A stretch of DNA of 38,921 nt from Actinomycetota bacterium. GTDB taxonomy: Bacteria > Actinomycetota > Acidimicrobiia > Acidimicrobiales > Acidimicrobilacustridaceae. A program made the translations under genes and the position numbers. Below, in pieces: positions 1 through 7,119 of the stretch (its first letter is position 1; the number at the start of each line of letters is the position of its first letter). The notes under the pieces are model-generated. The model was not told the DNA's origin. It worked only from the letters and a program-made list of their open reading frames with translations, and made no database searches. The stretch spans positions 1 to 38,921 of the forward strand of contig WLOT01000003.1 in assembly GCA_009699125.1 (NCBI GenBank), in the 5' to 3' direction.

Positions 1-665
1 ACGACGTCGAGAGCAAGATCACCGTCAAGCTCACACACCATTGATCCGGTCGAGCGCGTCACAGTGAGTGGCCCCAAGAGCGATGTAGATCCGAAGGCGA
101 GACTTGCCTGGGCTGCGGTGGAGCGGAAGGCAATGGCAATACAACCGTGGCGCCGACCCGATGCTTCATACAGCAACGGCGCACCGTGTGAACCCGAGAG
201 GAGTCCGCCGGCGATGACCTTGTTCGTTCGAAGTTCGCAGAGTTGGTCGATCGTTTGCGTCACCATTGGCAACGATGGGTCGCCGAGAACGATGACAGAT
301 TCCGCCGAAGCGAGAAGTCGCGTTGAGAGGTAGTTGAGGTCTTCCACGCCGTTATCGAGACTGATGAATTCAATGTCATGGTCATGTGTCTCGGACCAGA
401 AGGCCCACAGGCTGAGTGCGGCTCCTCGTGAGACTTCGGAGCCAGCTCCGATAACGCCGGAGGAAGCGACGAAGAGCAAGTGTCGCGGCCCGAGAATGGT
501 CTCGACCGCTTGCGCTATGTCCTCTGCGGCGCCGCTAAACGCAGACGTCGCAAACACCATGATGAGGTCCGGAGCTTCATTACCAGAATCAAGAATGTCA
601 GCGATGACGTCGCCGGTTGCATGCGATGCAAGCGGATGCGTGGAAAGCGCAGCGGCGCTGCGCAT
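1..665 (-). CDS. FIST domain-containing sensor protein, C-terminus beyond window
   Basis: The reverse strand is open from an ATG at 665 to the window edge, giving 221 residues without a stop. The product fits the FIST N-terminal domain. It starts LMRSAAALSTHP after the upstream gene, then has a 'PDLIMVFATSAFSGAAEDI' strand-helix unit, a 'LLFVASSGVIGAGSEV' segment resembling the family's conserved GCSaaGvi-type turn, and a later 'KVIAGGLLSGSHG' segment. FIST proteins are thought to sense small ligands, possibly amino acids, and are often fused to or located next to signalling proteins. The C-terminal FIST_C domain would lie outside the window. The start codon overlaps the stop of the DUF6941-like gene (TGATG), so the two are probably co-transcribed and translationally coupled. 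Family assignment is by pattern recognition; the ligand is unknown. Confidence 0.75.
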   Translation of the reverse strand, partial: MRSAAALSTHPLASHATGDVIADILDSGNEAPDLIMVFATSAFSGAAEDIAQAVETILGPRHLLFVASSGVIGAGSEVSRGAALSLWAFWSETHDHDIEFISLDNGVEDLNYLSTRLLASAESVIVLGDPSLPMVTQTIDQLCELRTNKVIAGGLLSGSHGAPLLYEASGRRHGCIAIAFRSTAAQASLAFGSTSLLGPLTVTRSTGSMVCELDGDLALDV

Positions 666-1051
666 CAGGAAACTGGAGGCAGCAGCGTGAATGGAACGAC
701 GGTGACTGGCCCGAGATCGACACGACAATGCGCTTCTATCGTTCCGTATTCTTCAAATGACAATTCGGCACGAACGAGTCGGTAATTGAACTTTCCGGGT
801 TCAACCTGGAGCGGCTGGACGTTTCTCGCCAACTGTTCTTCGCCCTTGAGGTACACGACCTCTAAGGCTCCAGAATCGCGTGAGCCCGGTGGACAATGAA
901 CAATCACGCAAAGGTGAGGCTCCATCGTCACGGGAACTGCATGCGGCGCAGCGGCCGAGAATTGAATGCCTGTGATGTCGATGCGCGTGGAAGGGCCAGC
1001 GACCTGGCGAGTATCGATGCCTTCGATGAAAAGTGCCGAGAGGATCTCCAT
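665..1051 (-). CDS. DUF6941-like hypothetical protein
   Basis: This 128-residue protein begins MEILSALFIEGIDTRQ and is rich in beta strands ('RIDITGIQFSAAAPHAVPVT', 'FNYRLVRAELSFEEYGTIEAHCRVDLG'). The overall plan (short N-terminal strand, 'P..M...LCVIVHC', a GxYxYRV-like strand and a hydrophobic C-terminus) resembles the DUF6941 family of small actinobacterial proteins of unknown function. An ATG 30 codons further upstream (1141) exists but would run into the divergent TetR gene. The start at 1051 has a TACCGT hexamer 7 nt upstream, matching the leaderless promoters elsewhere in the window. It overlaps the FIST gene downstream. The function is not known. Confidence 0.65.
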   Translation of the reverse strand: MEILSALFIEGIDTRQVAGPSTRIDITGIQFSAAAPHAVPVTMEPHLCVIVHCPPGSRDSGALEVVYLKGEEQLARNVQPLQVEPGKFNYRLVRAELSFEEYGTIEAHCRVDLGPVTVVPFTLLPPVS

Positions 1052-1058
1052 CAATGAG

Positions 1059-1064
1059 ACGGTA
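1059..1064 (-). promoter_or_regulatory. Putative -10 box of the DUF6941/FIST operon
   Basis: TACCGT on the reverse strand ends 7 nt before the ATG at 1051. A -10 box this close implies a leaderless transcript starting at or near the start codon. The assignment is inferred from position and from recurrence of the same arrangement at other genes in the window. Confidence 0.45.
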
Positions 1065-1098
1065 ATCGGAGTCACCTGCCGGGGGAACAGACCACCGC

Positions 1099-1104
1099 TA
1101 GCCT
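1099..1104 (+). promoter_or_regulatory. Putative -10 box of the TetR gene, leaderless
   Basis: TAGCCT lies 6 nt before the ATG at 1111. Together with the reverse-strand box at 1059-1064, it makes a compact 59-nt divergent promoter region. The TetR protein probably acts on this region, although I see no clear symmetric operator in it. Confidence 0.5.
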
Positions 1105-1110
1105 TGGCAG

Positions 1111-1722
1111 ATGGCCGTAGGCGAAGGTGTGACACCAACACGTGAGGTAATCCTCATTGAGGCAGAGCTCTGTTTCGCAGAAAACGGGTTCGATGGGACC
1201 TCACTGAATGACATTGCTGGTGCAGTTGGCATCCGCCGTTCGAGCGTTCTTCACCATTTCCCTTCAAAAGAGGCCATCTACAAAGAGGTCTTTGATCGTG
1301 CGCTAGCGGGCTGGATTATTCAGGTCGACAACGCAACCGATTCTCCGGTTCAGGGCTGGGAGAAGGTCGATCTCGTTCTCACGGCTGGCTTCTCATTCTT
1401 TATGGAGAACTCAGAATTTGTTCGCATCGTTCGTCGCGAGGCGCTTGACGGCGGACGGAGGCTTGGTGTCGACCTTGGCGTGGCGTTGCGTCCACTCTTC
1501 GAAAAAGCGGTCGACTACTTCACAGTCGAGATGGAAGCAGGCACCTTCCGAAGGTTCGACGCCGAGCAACTCATGCTCACTGGTTATGGCGCCCTCTTGA
1601 GCTATTTCAGCGACCTTCCGTTCATTGAGGGTCTCCTTGATCGAGATCCACTTGCACGTGATGCGCTCGAACAGCGACTTGAACACCTGCGTTTGTTCTT
1701 CAGGGCAGCGCTTGAGGCATGA
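1111..1722 (+). CDS. TetR/AcrR family transcriptional regulator
   Basis: This 203-residue protein has a typical N-terminal TetR helix-turn-helix at about residues 10-55: '[45 protein letters not shown]'. The variable all-helical C-terminal domain would bind a ligand and form the dimer. The start is supported by a TAGCCT hexamer 6 nt upstream. The stop overlaps the start of the acyl-CoA synthetase beta gene (ATGA), so the regulator is in the operon it likely controls. The partner genes suggest an acyl-CoA or carboxylic acid ligand, which is inference. It may also control the divergent DUF6941/FIST pair across the 59-nt gap. Confidence 0.9.
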   Translation: MAVGEGVTPTREVILIEAELCFAENGFDGTSLNDIAGAVGIRRSSVLHHFPSKEAIYKEVFDRALAGWIIQVDNATDSPVQGWEKVDLVLTAGFSFFMENSEFVRIVRREALDGGRRLGVDLGVALRPLFEKAVDYFTVEMEAGTFRRFDAEQLMLTGYGALLSYFSDLPFIEGLLDRDPLARDALEQRLEHLRLFFRAALEA

Positions 1723-2381
1723 GCACCACCCTTTCTGAATCCGACTCGAAAACTTTGCTTTCTGGTTTCGGAGTGCGCTTTCTCCCGGAGTCTTTGGCGA
1801 CGGGCCCAGCCGATGCGGTCGCATTCGCGGCTCAGTGCGGAGGACCGATGGCCCTCAAGCTCTGTGGGGCCAATATCGCCCACAAATCTGAACGAGGCCT
1901 CGTGCACCTAGGCGTTGTGGGGGCCGACGCGGTCAGTCGCTCATGTCAGGAATTGCTCGACGCAGCGCGACCCGAGGACAACGCAACCGGTGTCCTTATT
2001 GCTCCTATGGCAATCGGGCTACGTGAGTTCATCGCAGGTATTTCTGTTGACCCGGTTTTTGGGCCGACGGTCGTGTTCGGACTCGGGGGAGTCCTCGCTG
2101 AGGCAATCGCCGATGTGACCGTTCGGCTTGCACCGCTGCGTCGATACGACGCGTTCGACATGCTTCATTCCTTGCGAAGTCAATCGTTGTTCGGGCCATT
2201 CCGAGGAGAGCCAGCGGTCGATCTCGAGGCGCTCGCCGATTTGCTGTGTGCACTCTCTGCAGCTTCTTCGCAGATCGAAGGCTTGATCTCAATCGATCTG
2301 AACCCGGTCATGATCGTTGACGGATCACCGGTTGCACTCGATGCTCTTGTCGAAGTGACTGCGGCGGACGTGGTTTCGTGA
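1719..2381 (+). CDS. NDP-forming acyl-CoA synthetase, beta (ATP-grasp) subunit
   Basis: This 220-residue ATP-grasp domain protein is of the acetate-CoA ligase (ADP-forming) beta type. Visible landmarks are '[25 protein letters not shown]' (nucleotide-binding strand with the KS..GGV-type motif), '[50 protein letters not shown]' and the C-terminal '[10 protein letters not shown]' metal/phosphate strand. Such subunits move phosphate between a phosphohistidine on the alpha subunit and ADP while an acyl-CoA is made or cleaved. The gene overlaps the TetR gene by 4 nt and the alpha subunit gene by 4 nt (GTGA), indicating tight co-expression. The substrate acid cannot be told from sequence. About 220 residues is the usual size for a stand-alone beta subunit. 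Confidence 0.85.
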   Translation: MSTTLSESDSKTLLSGFGVRFLPESLATGPADAVAFAAQCGGPMALKLCGANIAHKSERGLVHLGVVGADAVSRSCQELLDAARPEDNATGVLIAPMAIGLREFIAGISVDPVFGPTVVFGLGGVLAEAIADVTVRLAPLRRYDAFDMLHSLRSQSLFGPFRGEPAVDLEALADLLCALSAASSQIEGLISIDLNPVMIVDGSPVALDALVEVTAADVVS

Positions 2382-3856
2382 TCTCCACAGAACACTTCAC
2401 TGCGCTTTTTGATCCGCGAGCGATCGTGGTGGCAGGAGCCTCGACACATCCTGGCAAGTTCGGATTCGTCGCTCTCCACAACATTCTTTCGTGCGGTTAC
2501 AGCGGCGAGGTTTTCGCCACAAACCGAGAGCGTGCTGAAGTACTCGGCCGGTCAACCTTCGCGGACCTCACCGAGATCCCCGACGGAGTCGTCGATCTTG
2601 TTTTTGTTTGTACCCCTGCTGCTTCCAACCCTGAGTTGCTGCGTCAGGCCGCCTCAAAGGGAATTCGAGCGGCGTTTATCGCTTCGGCTGGTTACGGCGA
2701 GTCAGGAGAAGACGGTCGCCGGCTCCAATCCGACCTTGTCGATCTTGCGAATGAACTCGACATGGTCATCGTCGGCCCAAACGGGCAAGGTCTGATTTCG
2801 ACGCCTTCGTCTCTCTGCGCGCAGATCGTTGCTCCCTTCCCGCCCGCGGGTCGTATCGGGATCGCTAGCCAGTCAGGGAACTTCGTTTCTTCGTTTATGA
2901 ATCTTTCTCGACAGAGTGGCGTCGGAGTCAGTCGCGCAATTTCGGTCGGCAATGCTGCCCAGGTTGGCGTGATCGACATGCTTGAGTACTACGCCGACGA
3001 TCCAGAAACCGCCGTAGGACTTGTGTATCTCGAAGGTGTTCCCGATGGTCGTGAATTCGCGAAGCGCCTTGAAGCGGTCTGTCGCCGAATGCCGGTCGTG
3101 ATTGTGAAGGGCGGAGCCTCAGGGTCGGGGGCCAAAGCTGCCGCGAGCCATACCGGTTCTCTTGCGACAGACGATCGAGTTTTCGATGGCATGTGTCGTC
3201 AGGTTGGCGCGAGTCGGGCGTCTTCGGTTGCGGAGGCGTTTGATCTTGCTGCAGCTTTCGCGACCCTTCCTGCTCCGTCAGGGCCGCGGCTGGCAATCGT
3301 CACCACCGTGGGAGGATGGGGTGTGCTCGCAGCCGACGCAACTTCCAACACGAGCCTCGAGCTCGTCGATCTGCCTGACGATCTGCGCACCACGCTCGAC
3401 GGGCTTCTGCCGCCACGTTGGAGCAGGAATAACCCGATCGATCTTGCTGGCGGGGAAACAAAAGATACGGTGCCGGCAGTTCTTGATGCAGTCGTTCGCC
3501 ATCTCGACGTTGACGCAACATTGGTCCTCGGCATGGGGATCCAGTCGAATCAGGGTCGGCTTGAGCGCGAGGGTCCCTTTTATCCGGACCACGGTCTTGA
3601 GCGGATTGTTGCGTTCCACGATCGTCAGGATTCTCGTTACGTTGAAGTCGCACTCGCAGCTTCTGCTGCGTCGAACAAGCCAGTACTAATTGCTTCGGAA
3701 TTAGCCGTTGCCGATCCTTCGAATGCTGCTGTCTCAGCGGTTCGAGAAGCGGACCGTTACTGCTTTCCATCAGCAGAACGGGCGGTGAAGGCTCTTCACT
3801 TCATGTACGAACGTGAGCGATGGCTGGCGTCATTCGCCAGTGAGTCGTCCAACTGA
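2378..3856 (+). CDS. NDP-forming acyl-CoA synthetase, alpha (CoA-binding) subunit
   Basis: This 492-residue protein has an N-terminal Rossmann-type CoA-binding domain ('FDPRAIVVAGASTHPGKFGFVALHNIL') and then succinyl-CoA ligase-like domains. The catalytic histidine sits in 'AAASHTGSLA' at about His258 and would carry the phosphate passed to the beta subunit. 'IGIASQSGNFVSSFMNLSRQSGVGVSRAISVGNAAQVGVIDMLEYYADDPET' matches the conserved CoA-ligase region. It starts with GTG overlapping the beta gene stop. Beta before alpha in a TetR-led operon suggests regulated activation or ATP-yielding cleavage of an organic acid CoA thioester. The acid is unknown. Confidence 0.88.
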   Translation: MISTEHFTALFDPRAIVVAGASTHPGKFGFVALHNILSCGYSGEVFATNRERAEVLGRSTFADLTEIPDGVVDLVFVCTPAASNPELLRQAASKGIRAAFIASAGYGESGEDGRRLQSDLVDLANELDMVIVGPNGQGLISTPSSLCAQIVAPFPPAGRIGIASQSGNFVSSFMNLSRQSGVGVSRAISVGNAAQVGVIDMLEYYADDPETAVGLVYLEGVPDGREFAKRLEAVCRRMPVVIVKGGASGSGAKAAASHTGSLATDDRVFDGMCRQVGASRASSVAEAFDLAAAFATLPAPSGPRLAIVTTVGGWGVLAADATSNTSLELVDLPDDLRTTLDGLLPPRWSRNNPIDLAGGETKDTVPAVLDAVVRHLDVDATLVLGMGIQSNQGRLEREGPFYPDHGLERIVAFHDRQDSRYVEVALAASAASNKPVLIASELAVADPSNAAVSAVREADRYCFPSAERAVKALHFMYERERWLASFASESSN

Positions 3857-3862
3857 TTCCAG

Positions 3863-5275
3863 ATGTCGACACGCAAACTCTTCGCTGCAGCAATCGCGAC
3901 CGTTCTGGTTCTGATTGCGTGCTCTGCCCCCTCTCAGGCAGCAGCGGGCCCCGAGTCTGACCAGACGACATCGTCCTCGGTGCGTCTGACGACGCCGCTG
4001 CTTTCAGCTCGCCGGTTCCCGGGTTCTCTGCAAGCCACGACCGCTGATCCCGAACTCTCTGCGTCAATTGATCAGTACGTGAACAAAGTCGTCGGTTCGA
4101 CCTGCGTGATCGTCGCCCAAGATGGTCGAGTCATTTACGAACGCGTCTCGAACGGTGCGTTAGCACCAGCATCTACGCTCAAGCTGGCGACCGCTCTTGC
4201 GGCACTCGACCTACTCGGCCCGGAGTCGACCTTCACAACGCGATTTGTCGCCTCGAAGCAACCTAAGAATGGCGTGGTCGACGGCGACCTCTACGTCGTC
4301 GGCGGTGGCGATCCGTTGTTTGCGACATCGGGATACAAAACAGTCTTCGACGACCCGGATCAGTTCTACGAAGACTTCACTGCTCTTGCCGATTCTCTGA
4401 AGGATGCCGGGATCAAAGAGATCACGGGGAACATCGTTGGTGATGATTCTCGGTACGACGCTGTTCGGTGGGTACCAACGTGGCCGACCCGGTATCAGAT
4501 CGGCGGGACTGTTGCGCCGCTGTCGGCACTCGTCGTCAATGACGGCAACACCGGTTACACAGACACGCCAAATGATGCAACGACAAACCGTAAGGCCGGT
4601 GATTCGCCACTTTTATTCGCGCAAACCCTCCGCACCGTTCTCAATTCCAAAGGGATCAAAGTAAGCGGCGCGGCGGCTACCGGCAGAGCGCCATCTGATG
4701 GCAAAGAAATTGCGTCATTCAATTCTGTTCCCATGACGCAGGTGGTGGCGGAGATGCTCACCAATTCCGACAACACCACAGCCGAACTCGTGATGAAAGA
4801 AATCGGTCTTCAGTCGAAGGGACAGGGCACAACTGCAGCCGGCGTTGAGGCCACCAAGGAATCGCTGATCCGTCAGGGCTTCGACCTCACTGGACTGGTC
4901 ATGCTCGACGGATCTGGCCTCGATACTGGTGATCGCATGACGTGCGAATTGAATCTGGCGCTCATCACCGCTGTCACACAGAACGATGAACTTTTGAAGG
5001 CCCTTCCGCTGGGCGGGAAAACTGGAACGCTGCGTAAGCGCATGGCGGCGACACCCTCGACCGGACGGGTACGAGCAAAGACTGGAACGTTGAACAGCGT
5101 CAACGCGCTCGCTGGTTTTGCGGACACACCGCAGGGCAACACGTTGTCGTTCGCTTTCATCCATAACGGCTCAGATGTCCGCACGACTGGGGTTGCCGAC
5201 GGATTTACCGATCGACTCATGGCCTATGCCAAAGGCCCCCGGATCAGCGCCCTCGGTCCGCTTCCAGTGAAATGA
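3863..5275 (+). CDS. dacB: D-alanyl-D-alanine carboxypeptidase/endopeptidase, PBP4 family
   Basis: This 470-residue penicillin-binding protein of the S13/PBP4 type trims cell-wall peptides or cuts D-Ala-meso-DAP cross-links. The three active-site motifs are visible: SxxK at Ser104-Lys107 (ASTLKLAT), SxN at Ser302-Asn304 (SDNTT), and KTG at about 406-408 (VRAKTGTLNSVNALAG). The N-terminus is a signal sequence, and 'VLVLIAC' around residues 14-20 fits a lipobox (L-I-A-C20). The enzyme may therefore be a lipoprotein anchored outside the membrane, although an alternative signal peptidase I site follows at SQA. The length is normal for the family. The stop overlaps the next gene (ATGA). Related actinobacterial genes also occur singly near housekeeping loci. 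Confidence 0.92.
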   Translation: MSTRKLFAAAIATVLVLIACSAPSQAAAGPESDQTTSSSVRLTTPLLSARRFPGSLQATTADPELSASIDQYVNKVVGSTCVIVAQDGRVIYERVSNGALAPASTLKLATALAALDLLGPESTFTTRFVASKQPKNGVVDGDLYVVGGGDPLFATSGYKTVFDDPDQFYEDFTALADSLKDAGIKEITGNIVGDDSRYDAVRWVPTWPTRYQIGGTVAPLSALVVNDGNTGYTDTPNDATTNRKAGDSPLLFAQTLRTVLNSKGIKVSGAAATGRAPSDGKEIASFNSVPMTQVVAEMLTNSDNTTAELVMKEIGLQSKGQGTTAAGVEATKESLIRQGFDLTGLVMLDGSGLDTGDRMTCELNLALITAVTQNDELLKALPLGGKTGTLRKRMAATPSTGRVRAKTGTLNSVNALAGFADTPQGNTLSFAFIHNGSDVRTTGVADGFTDRLMAYAKGPRISALGPLPVK

Positions 5276-5931
5276 CGTCCAGCGAGACCCCGTGGAGACG
5301 CGAACTGCCAATGTTCCCGCTCGGCTCCGTTGTACTGCCGGGTGTCGGAATTCCGCTCCACGTGTTCGAGCCTCGTTACAGGGCCTTGGTGATGACCTGC
5401 TTGACCGATGACCGTCTGTTCGGATCGGTCCTCATCGAACGAGGGAGTGAAGTTGGTGGGGGAGACCATCGCGGCACGGTCGGCACGCTTGTGCGGATCA
5501 TCGAGGCCGAAGAGTCGCCAGATGGACGTTGGGCGGTCATGGGGATCGGTATCGAGCGTCTGCGCGTCTTGGAATGGCTTCCTGATGATCCATTTCCACG
5601 ATGCATCGCAGAAGCGTTGCCTGATGGGTCGACGACACCGGAGACGGAAAGCCTTGTGCGTCGCACCCTTGAAGAAACCCTGAGGCTTATGGAGCGATTG
5701 GGAGTGGACGGGATCGACTCCCAGTCACGTCCGGAACTCGATGACGATCATTCGGTGGCATCGTTCCAGCTCACCGCTCTGTCGCCGCTAGGGCCACTTG
5801 ACCGTCTCAAGGCTTTGAAGTCTCCCGATCCAGATTCCCGACTGACCGGTCTTCTGGATTCACTTGCTGATCAGACATCCATTCTCGACGCCATCGACAG
5901 CCTCAACGATGGAAACAATCCGCCAGATTGA
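5272..5931 (+). CDS. LON substrate-binding domain protein
   Basis: This 219-residue protein consists essentially of the N-terminal substrate-recognition domain of Lon protease. It opens with 'ELPMFPLGSVVLPGVGIPLHVFEPRYRALVMTCL', the family signature, followed by beta-rich sequence with 'GTLVRIIEAEESPDGRWAVMGIGIERLRVLEW' and a helical C-terminus. No AAA+ or protease domain follows, so it is a stand-alone LON-domain protein like those common in actinobacteria, whose role is unproven. It may help present damaged proteins. The start overlaps the stop of the PBP4 gene by 4 nt, so translation is probably coupled. Confidence 0.88.
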   Translation: MTSSETPWRRELPMFPLGSVVLPGVGIPLHVFEPRYRALVMTCLTDDRLFGSVLIERGSEVGGGDHRGTVGTLVRIIEAEESPDGRWAVMGIGIERLRVLEWLPDDPFPRCIAEALPDGSTTPETESLVRRTLEETLRLMERLGVDGIDSQSRPELDDDHSVASFQLTALSPLGPLDRLKALKSPDPDSRLTGLLDSLADQTSILDAIDSLNDGNNPPD

Positions 5932-6004
5932 GGCGATCCCAGCCGTCGGAGGGTCGTGCGGACTCCAAGAGCATCAATTGAGTGGGATACTTGTGGCCTT
6001 GGAG

Positions 6005-6020
6005 CGCCGGAGGGCCGGCG
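6005..6020. repeat. GC-rich hairpin between LON gene and holin-like gene
   Basis: CGCCGG and CCGGCG pair around an AGGG loop in the 122-nt gap before the GTG at 6054. No T-run follows on either strand, so it is at most a weak or factor-dependent pause or an mRNA stability element. Confidence 0.4.
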
Positions 6021-6053
6021 TCCCCTCAGTCAAGAGACTCCGAAGGAACAACT

Positions 6054-6401
6054 GTGGCGTCCTCAAAATCTATTTCTGAAATCGTGCAGGACCTTTGGGA
6101 TCTCCTCGTGGCATATGCCCGTCAGGAGACGATTGATCCGCTCCGCAACATCGGTCGCTATTTGGCCTTTGGTGTTGGAGGAATGATCGTGATCACTCTC
6201 GGAGTCTTCTTGCTTGGCCTTTCAGGATTACGAGCGCTCCAGACTCAGACCGGCGATGTCTTTGTCGGGTTCTGGTCGTGGGTGCCGTATTTGATCGTTG
6301 CACTTGTGTTCTCCGGCCTCGTCGCCCTCGCGATCTCACGGATCGGAAAGGGCAGTGTCGGGGCACGTTCGACAAGCGCACTTCCAGGAGCGAACCGATG
6401 A
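6054..6401 (+). CDS. Holin superfamily III-like small membrane protein
   Basis: This 115-residue protein starts at GTG 6054, preceded by GAAGGA at a proper distance. An in-frame ATG at 5982 would add a non-conserved-looking Trp/Pro-rich stretch and was not used. The sequence has an amphipathic N-terminus ('SISEIVQDLWDLLVAYARQETIDPLRNIGRYLAFGVGG') and two hydrophobic segments ('MIVITLGVFLLGLSGL' and 'WVPYLIVALVFSGLVALAI'). This fits the actinobacterial putative holin-X/phage holin III family, whose members are cellular membrane proteins of unknown role rather than phage genes. It overlaps the next small gene by 4 nt. Its position after cell-wall genes hints at an envelope role, but that is inference. 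Confidence 0.75.
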   Translation: MASSKSISEIVQDLWDLLVAYARQETIDPLRNIGRYLAFGVGGMIVITLGVFLLGLSGLRALQTQTGDVFVGFWSWVPYLIVALVFSGLVALAISRIGKGSVGARSTSALPGANR

Positions 6402-6607
6402 GCCCCGACGGACCAATCACTAGAGATCACATCGAACAACGGTTCCGAGACATCCAGTCGGAAGTTGAAGGCGTTGAATCCGAGGCGCGCAGCTACACCA
6501 CCATTGCTGTCGCCGCAGTTGCTGTAACCCTCGTCGTCGTTGCCTTCGCGCTTGGAAGTCGACGCGGCCGCAAGCGCCGGACGTTTGTCGAGATTCGCCG
6601 AGTATGA
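6398..6607 (+). CDS. Small single-span membrane protein
   Basis: This 69-residue protein begins MSPDGPITRDHIEQRFRD. It has a charged helical N-terminus (about residues 8-30), one hydrophobic span ('TTIAVAAVAVTLVVVAFAL', about 34-52) and a strongly basic tail (GSRRGRKRRTF), which predicts N-outside/C-inside topology. It overlaps its neighbours by 4 nt on both sides (ATGA at each end), which is strong evidence that it is a real gene in the 6054-6885 unit. No family is recognised with certainty. Confidence 0.72.
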   Translation: MSPDGPITRDHIEQRFRDIQSEVEGVESEARSYTTIAVAAVAVTLVVVAFALGSRRGRKRRTFVEIRRV

Positions 6608-6885
6608 GCCTGCTCTCCGACATTCGCCGCCAGGCCCTTACGAAGGGTCTTTTCGGGGGGAGCCGTCCATGGCTTCTCCTCGGCATCGCAGCTTGGACGT
6701 TTCGGGGTCTGCAATGGGCGCTTCGTCCAGAACCCAAGGTCGTGTATCGGAGCAAGCTCGAGGTAGGCGAGACCATCGTCCTGACCAACGAGCCAGCGGC
6801 TCCAACGCGTCGCCAACGCAAGAAGTTGCGGAAGGCCGAGAAGCGCTCTGACCGCAAGGCAGAACGCCTCTCAAGACGCGCCTAG
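6604..6885 (+). CDS. Hypothetical small basic protein
   Basis: This 93-residue protein has an N-terminal helix, a moderately hydrophobic segment ('PWLLLGIAAWTFRGLQWAL', about residues 22-40), a short beta region ('KVVYRSKLEVGETIVLTNEP') and a C-terminal run of Arg/Lys ('TRRQRKKLRKAEKRSDRKAERLSRRA'). The basic tail could contact nucleic acid or phospholipid head groups. It overlaps the gene upstream by 4 nt. I know of no characterised relative. Confidence 0.7.
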   Translation: MSLLSDIRRQALTKGLFGGSRPWLLLGIAAWTFRGLQWALRPEPKVVYRSKLEVGETIVLTNEPAAPTRRQRKKLRKAEKRSDRKAERLSRRA

Positions 6886-6912
6886 GAGTTTCACCCTCCG
6901 GCCTGCGATCAT

Positions 6913-7119
6913 GTGCAGGTGAAGGTTCGACTCCATAATCCGCGGCGGGACCTCGAGATCGAGGGACCGATCACCATTATCAATTTGCTCGCTCGGCTCG
7001 ACCTCAATCGGGAGGCGGTACTTGTCGTTCGAGACGGAGAACTCGTGCCTGGTGACGAAAGTCTGTCCGATGACGACAGCATCGAGATCCGTCCCGTGAT
7101 TTCGGGCGGCGCGTTGTGA
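6913..7119 (+). CDS. ThiS/MoaD/TtuB-like sulfur carrier protein
   Basis: This 68-residue beta-grasp protein starts at GTG 6913; the ATG 2 nt before is out of frame and hits a stop at once. It has the family plan: an N-terminal beta hairpin ('MQVKVRLHNPRRDLEIEGPITIINLLARLDLNREAVLVVRDGELVPGDESLSDDDSIEIRPVISGG'). The diglycine that would be adenylated and thiocarboxylated is Gly65-Gly66. It is followed by Ala67-Leu68, so the carrier is not in the usual GG-ending form. The next gene is a TtuA-like tRNA thiolase, overlapping by 4 nt, which makes a TtuB role (sulfur donor for tRNA thiolation) more likely than thiamine or molybdopterin synthesis. No activating E1 (TtuC/MoeB-like) lies in the window. 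Confidence 0.82.
   Translation: MQVKVRLHNPRRDLEIEGPITIINLLARLDLNREAVLVVRDGELVPGDESLSDDDSIEIRPVISGGAL

Noticed and set aside
64-690. Plus-strand open frames at 64-333 and 334-690
   Set aside because: They are antisense to a coherent FIST-domain frame on the reverse strand and have no family-like sequence.
6054-6401. Prophage remnant because of the holin-like protein
   Set aside because: No other phage gene is present and this family is common in actinobacterial chromosomes.
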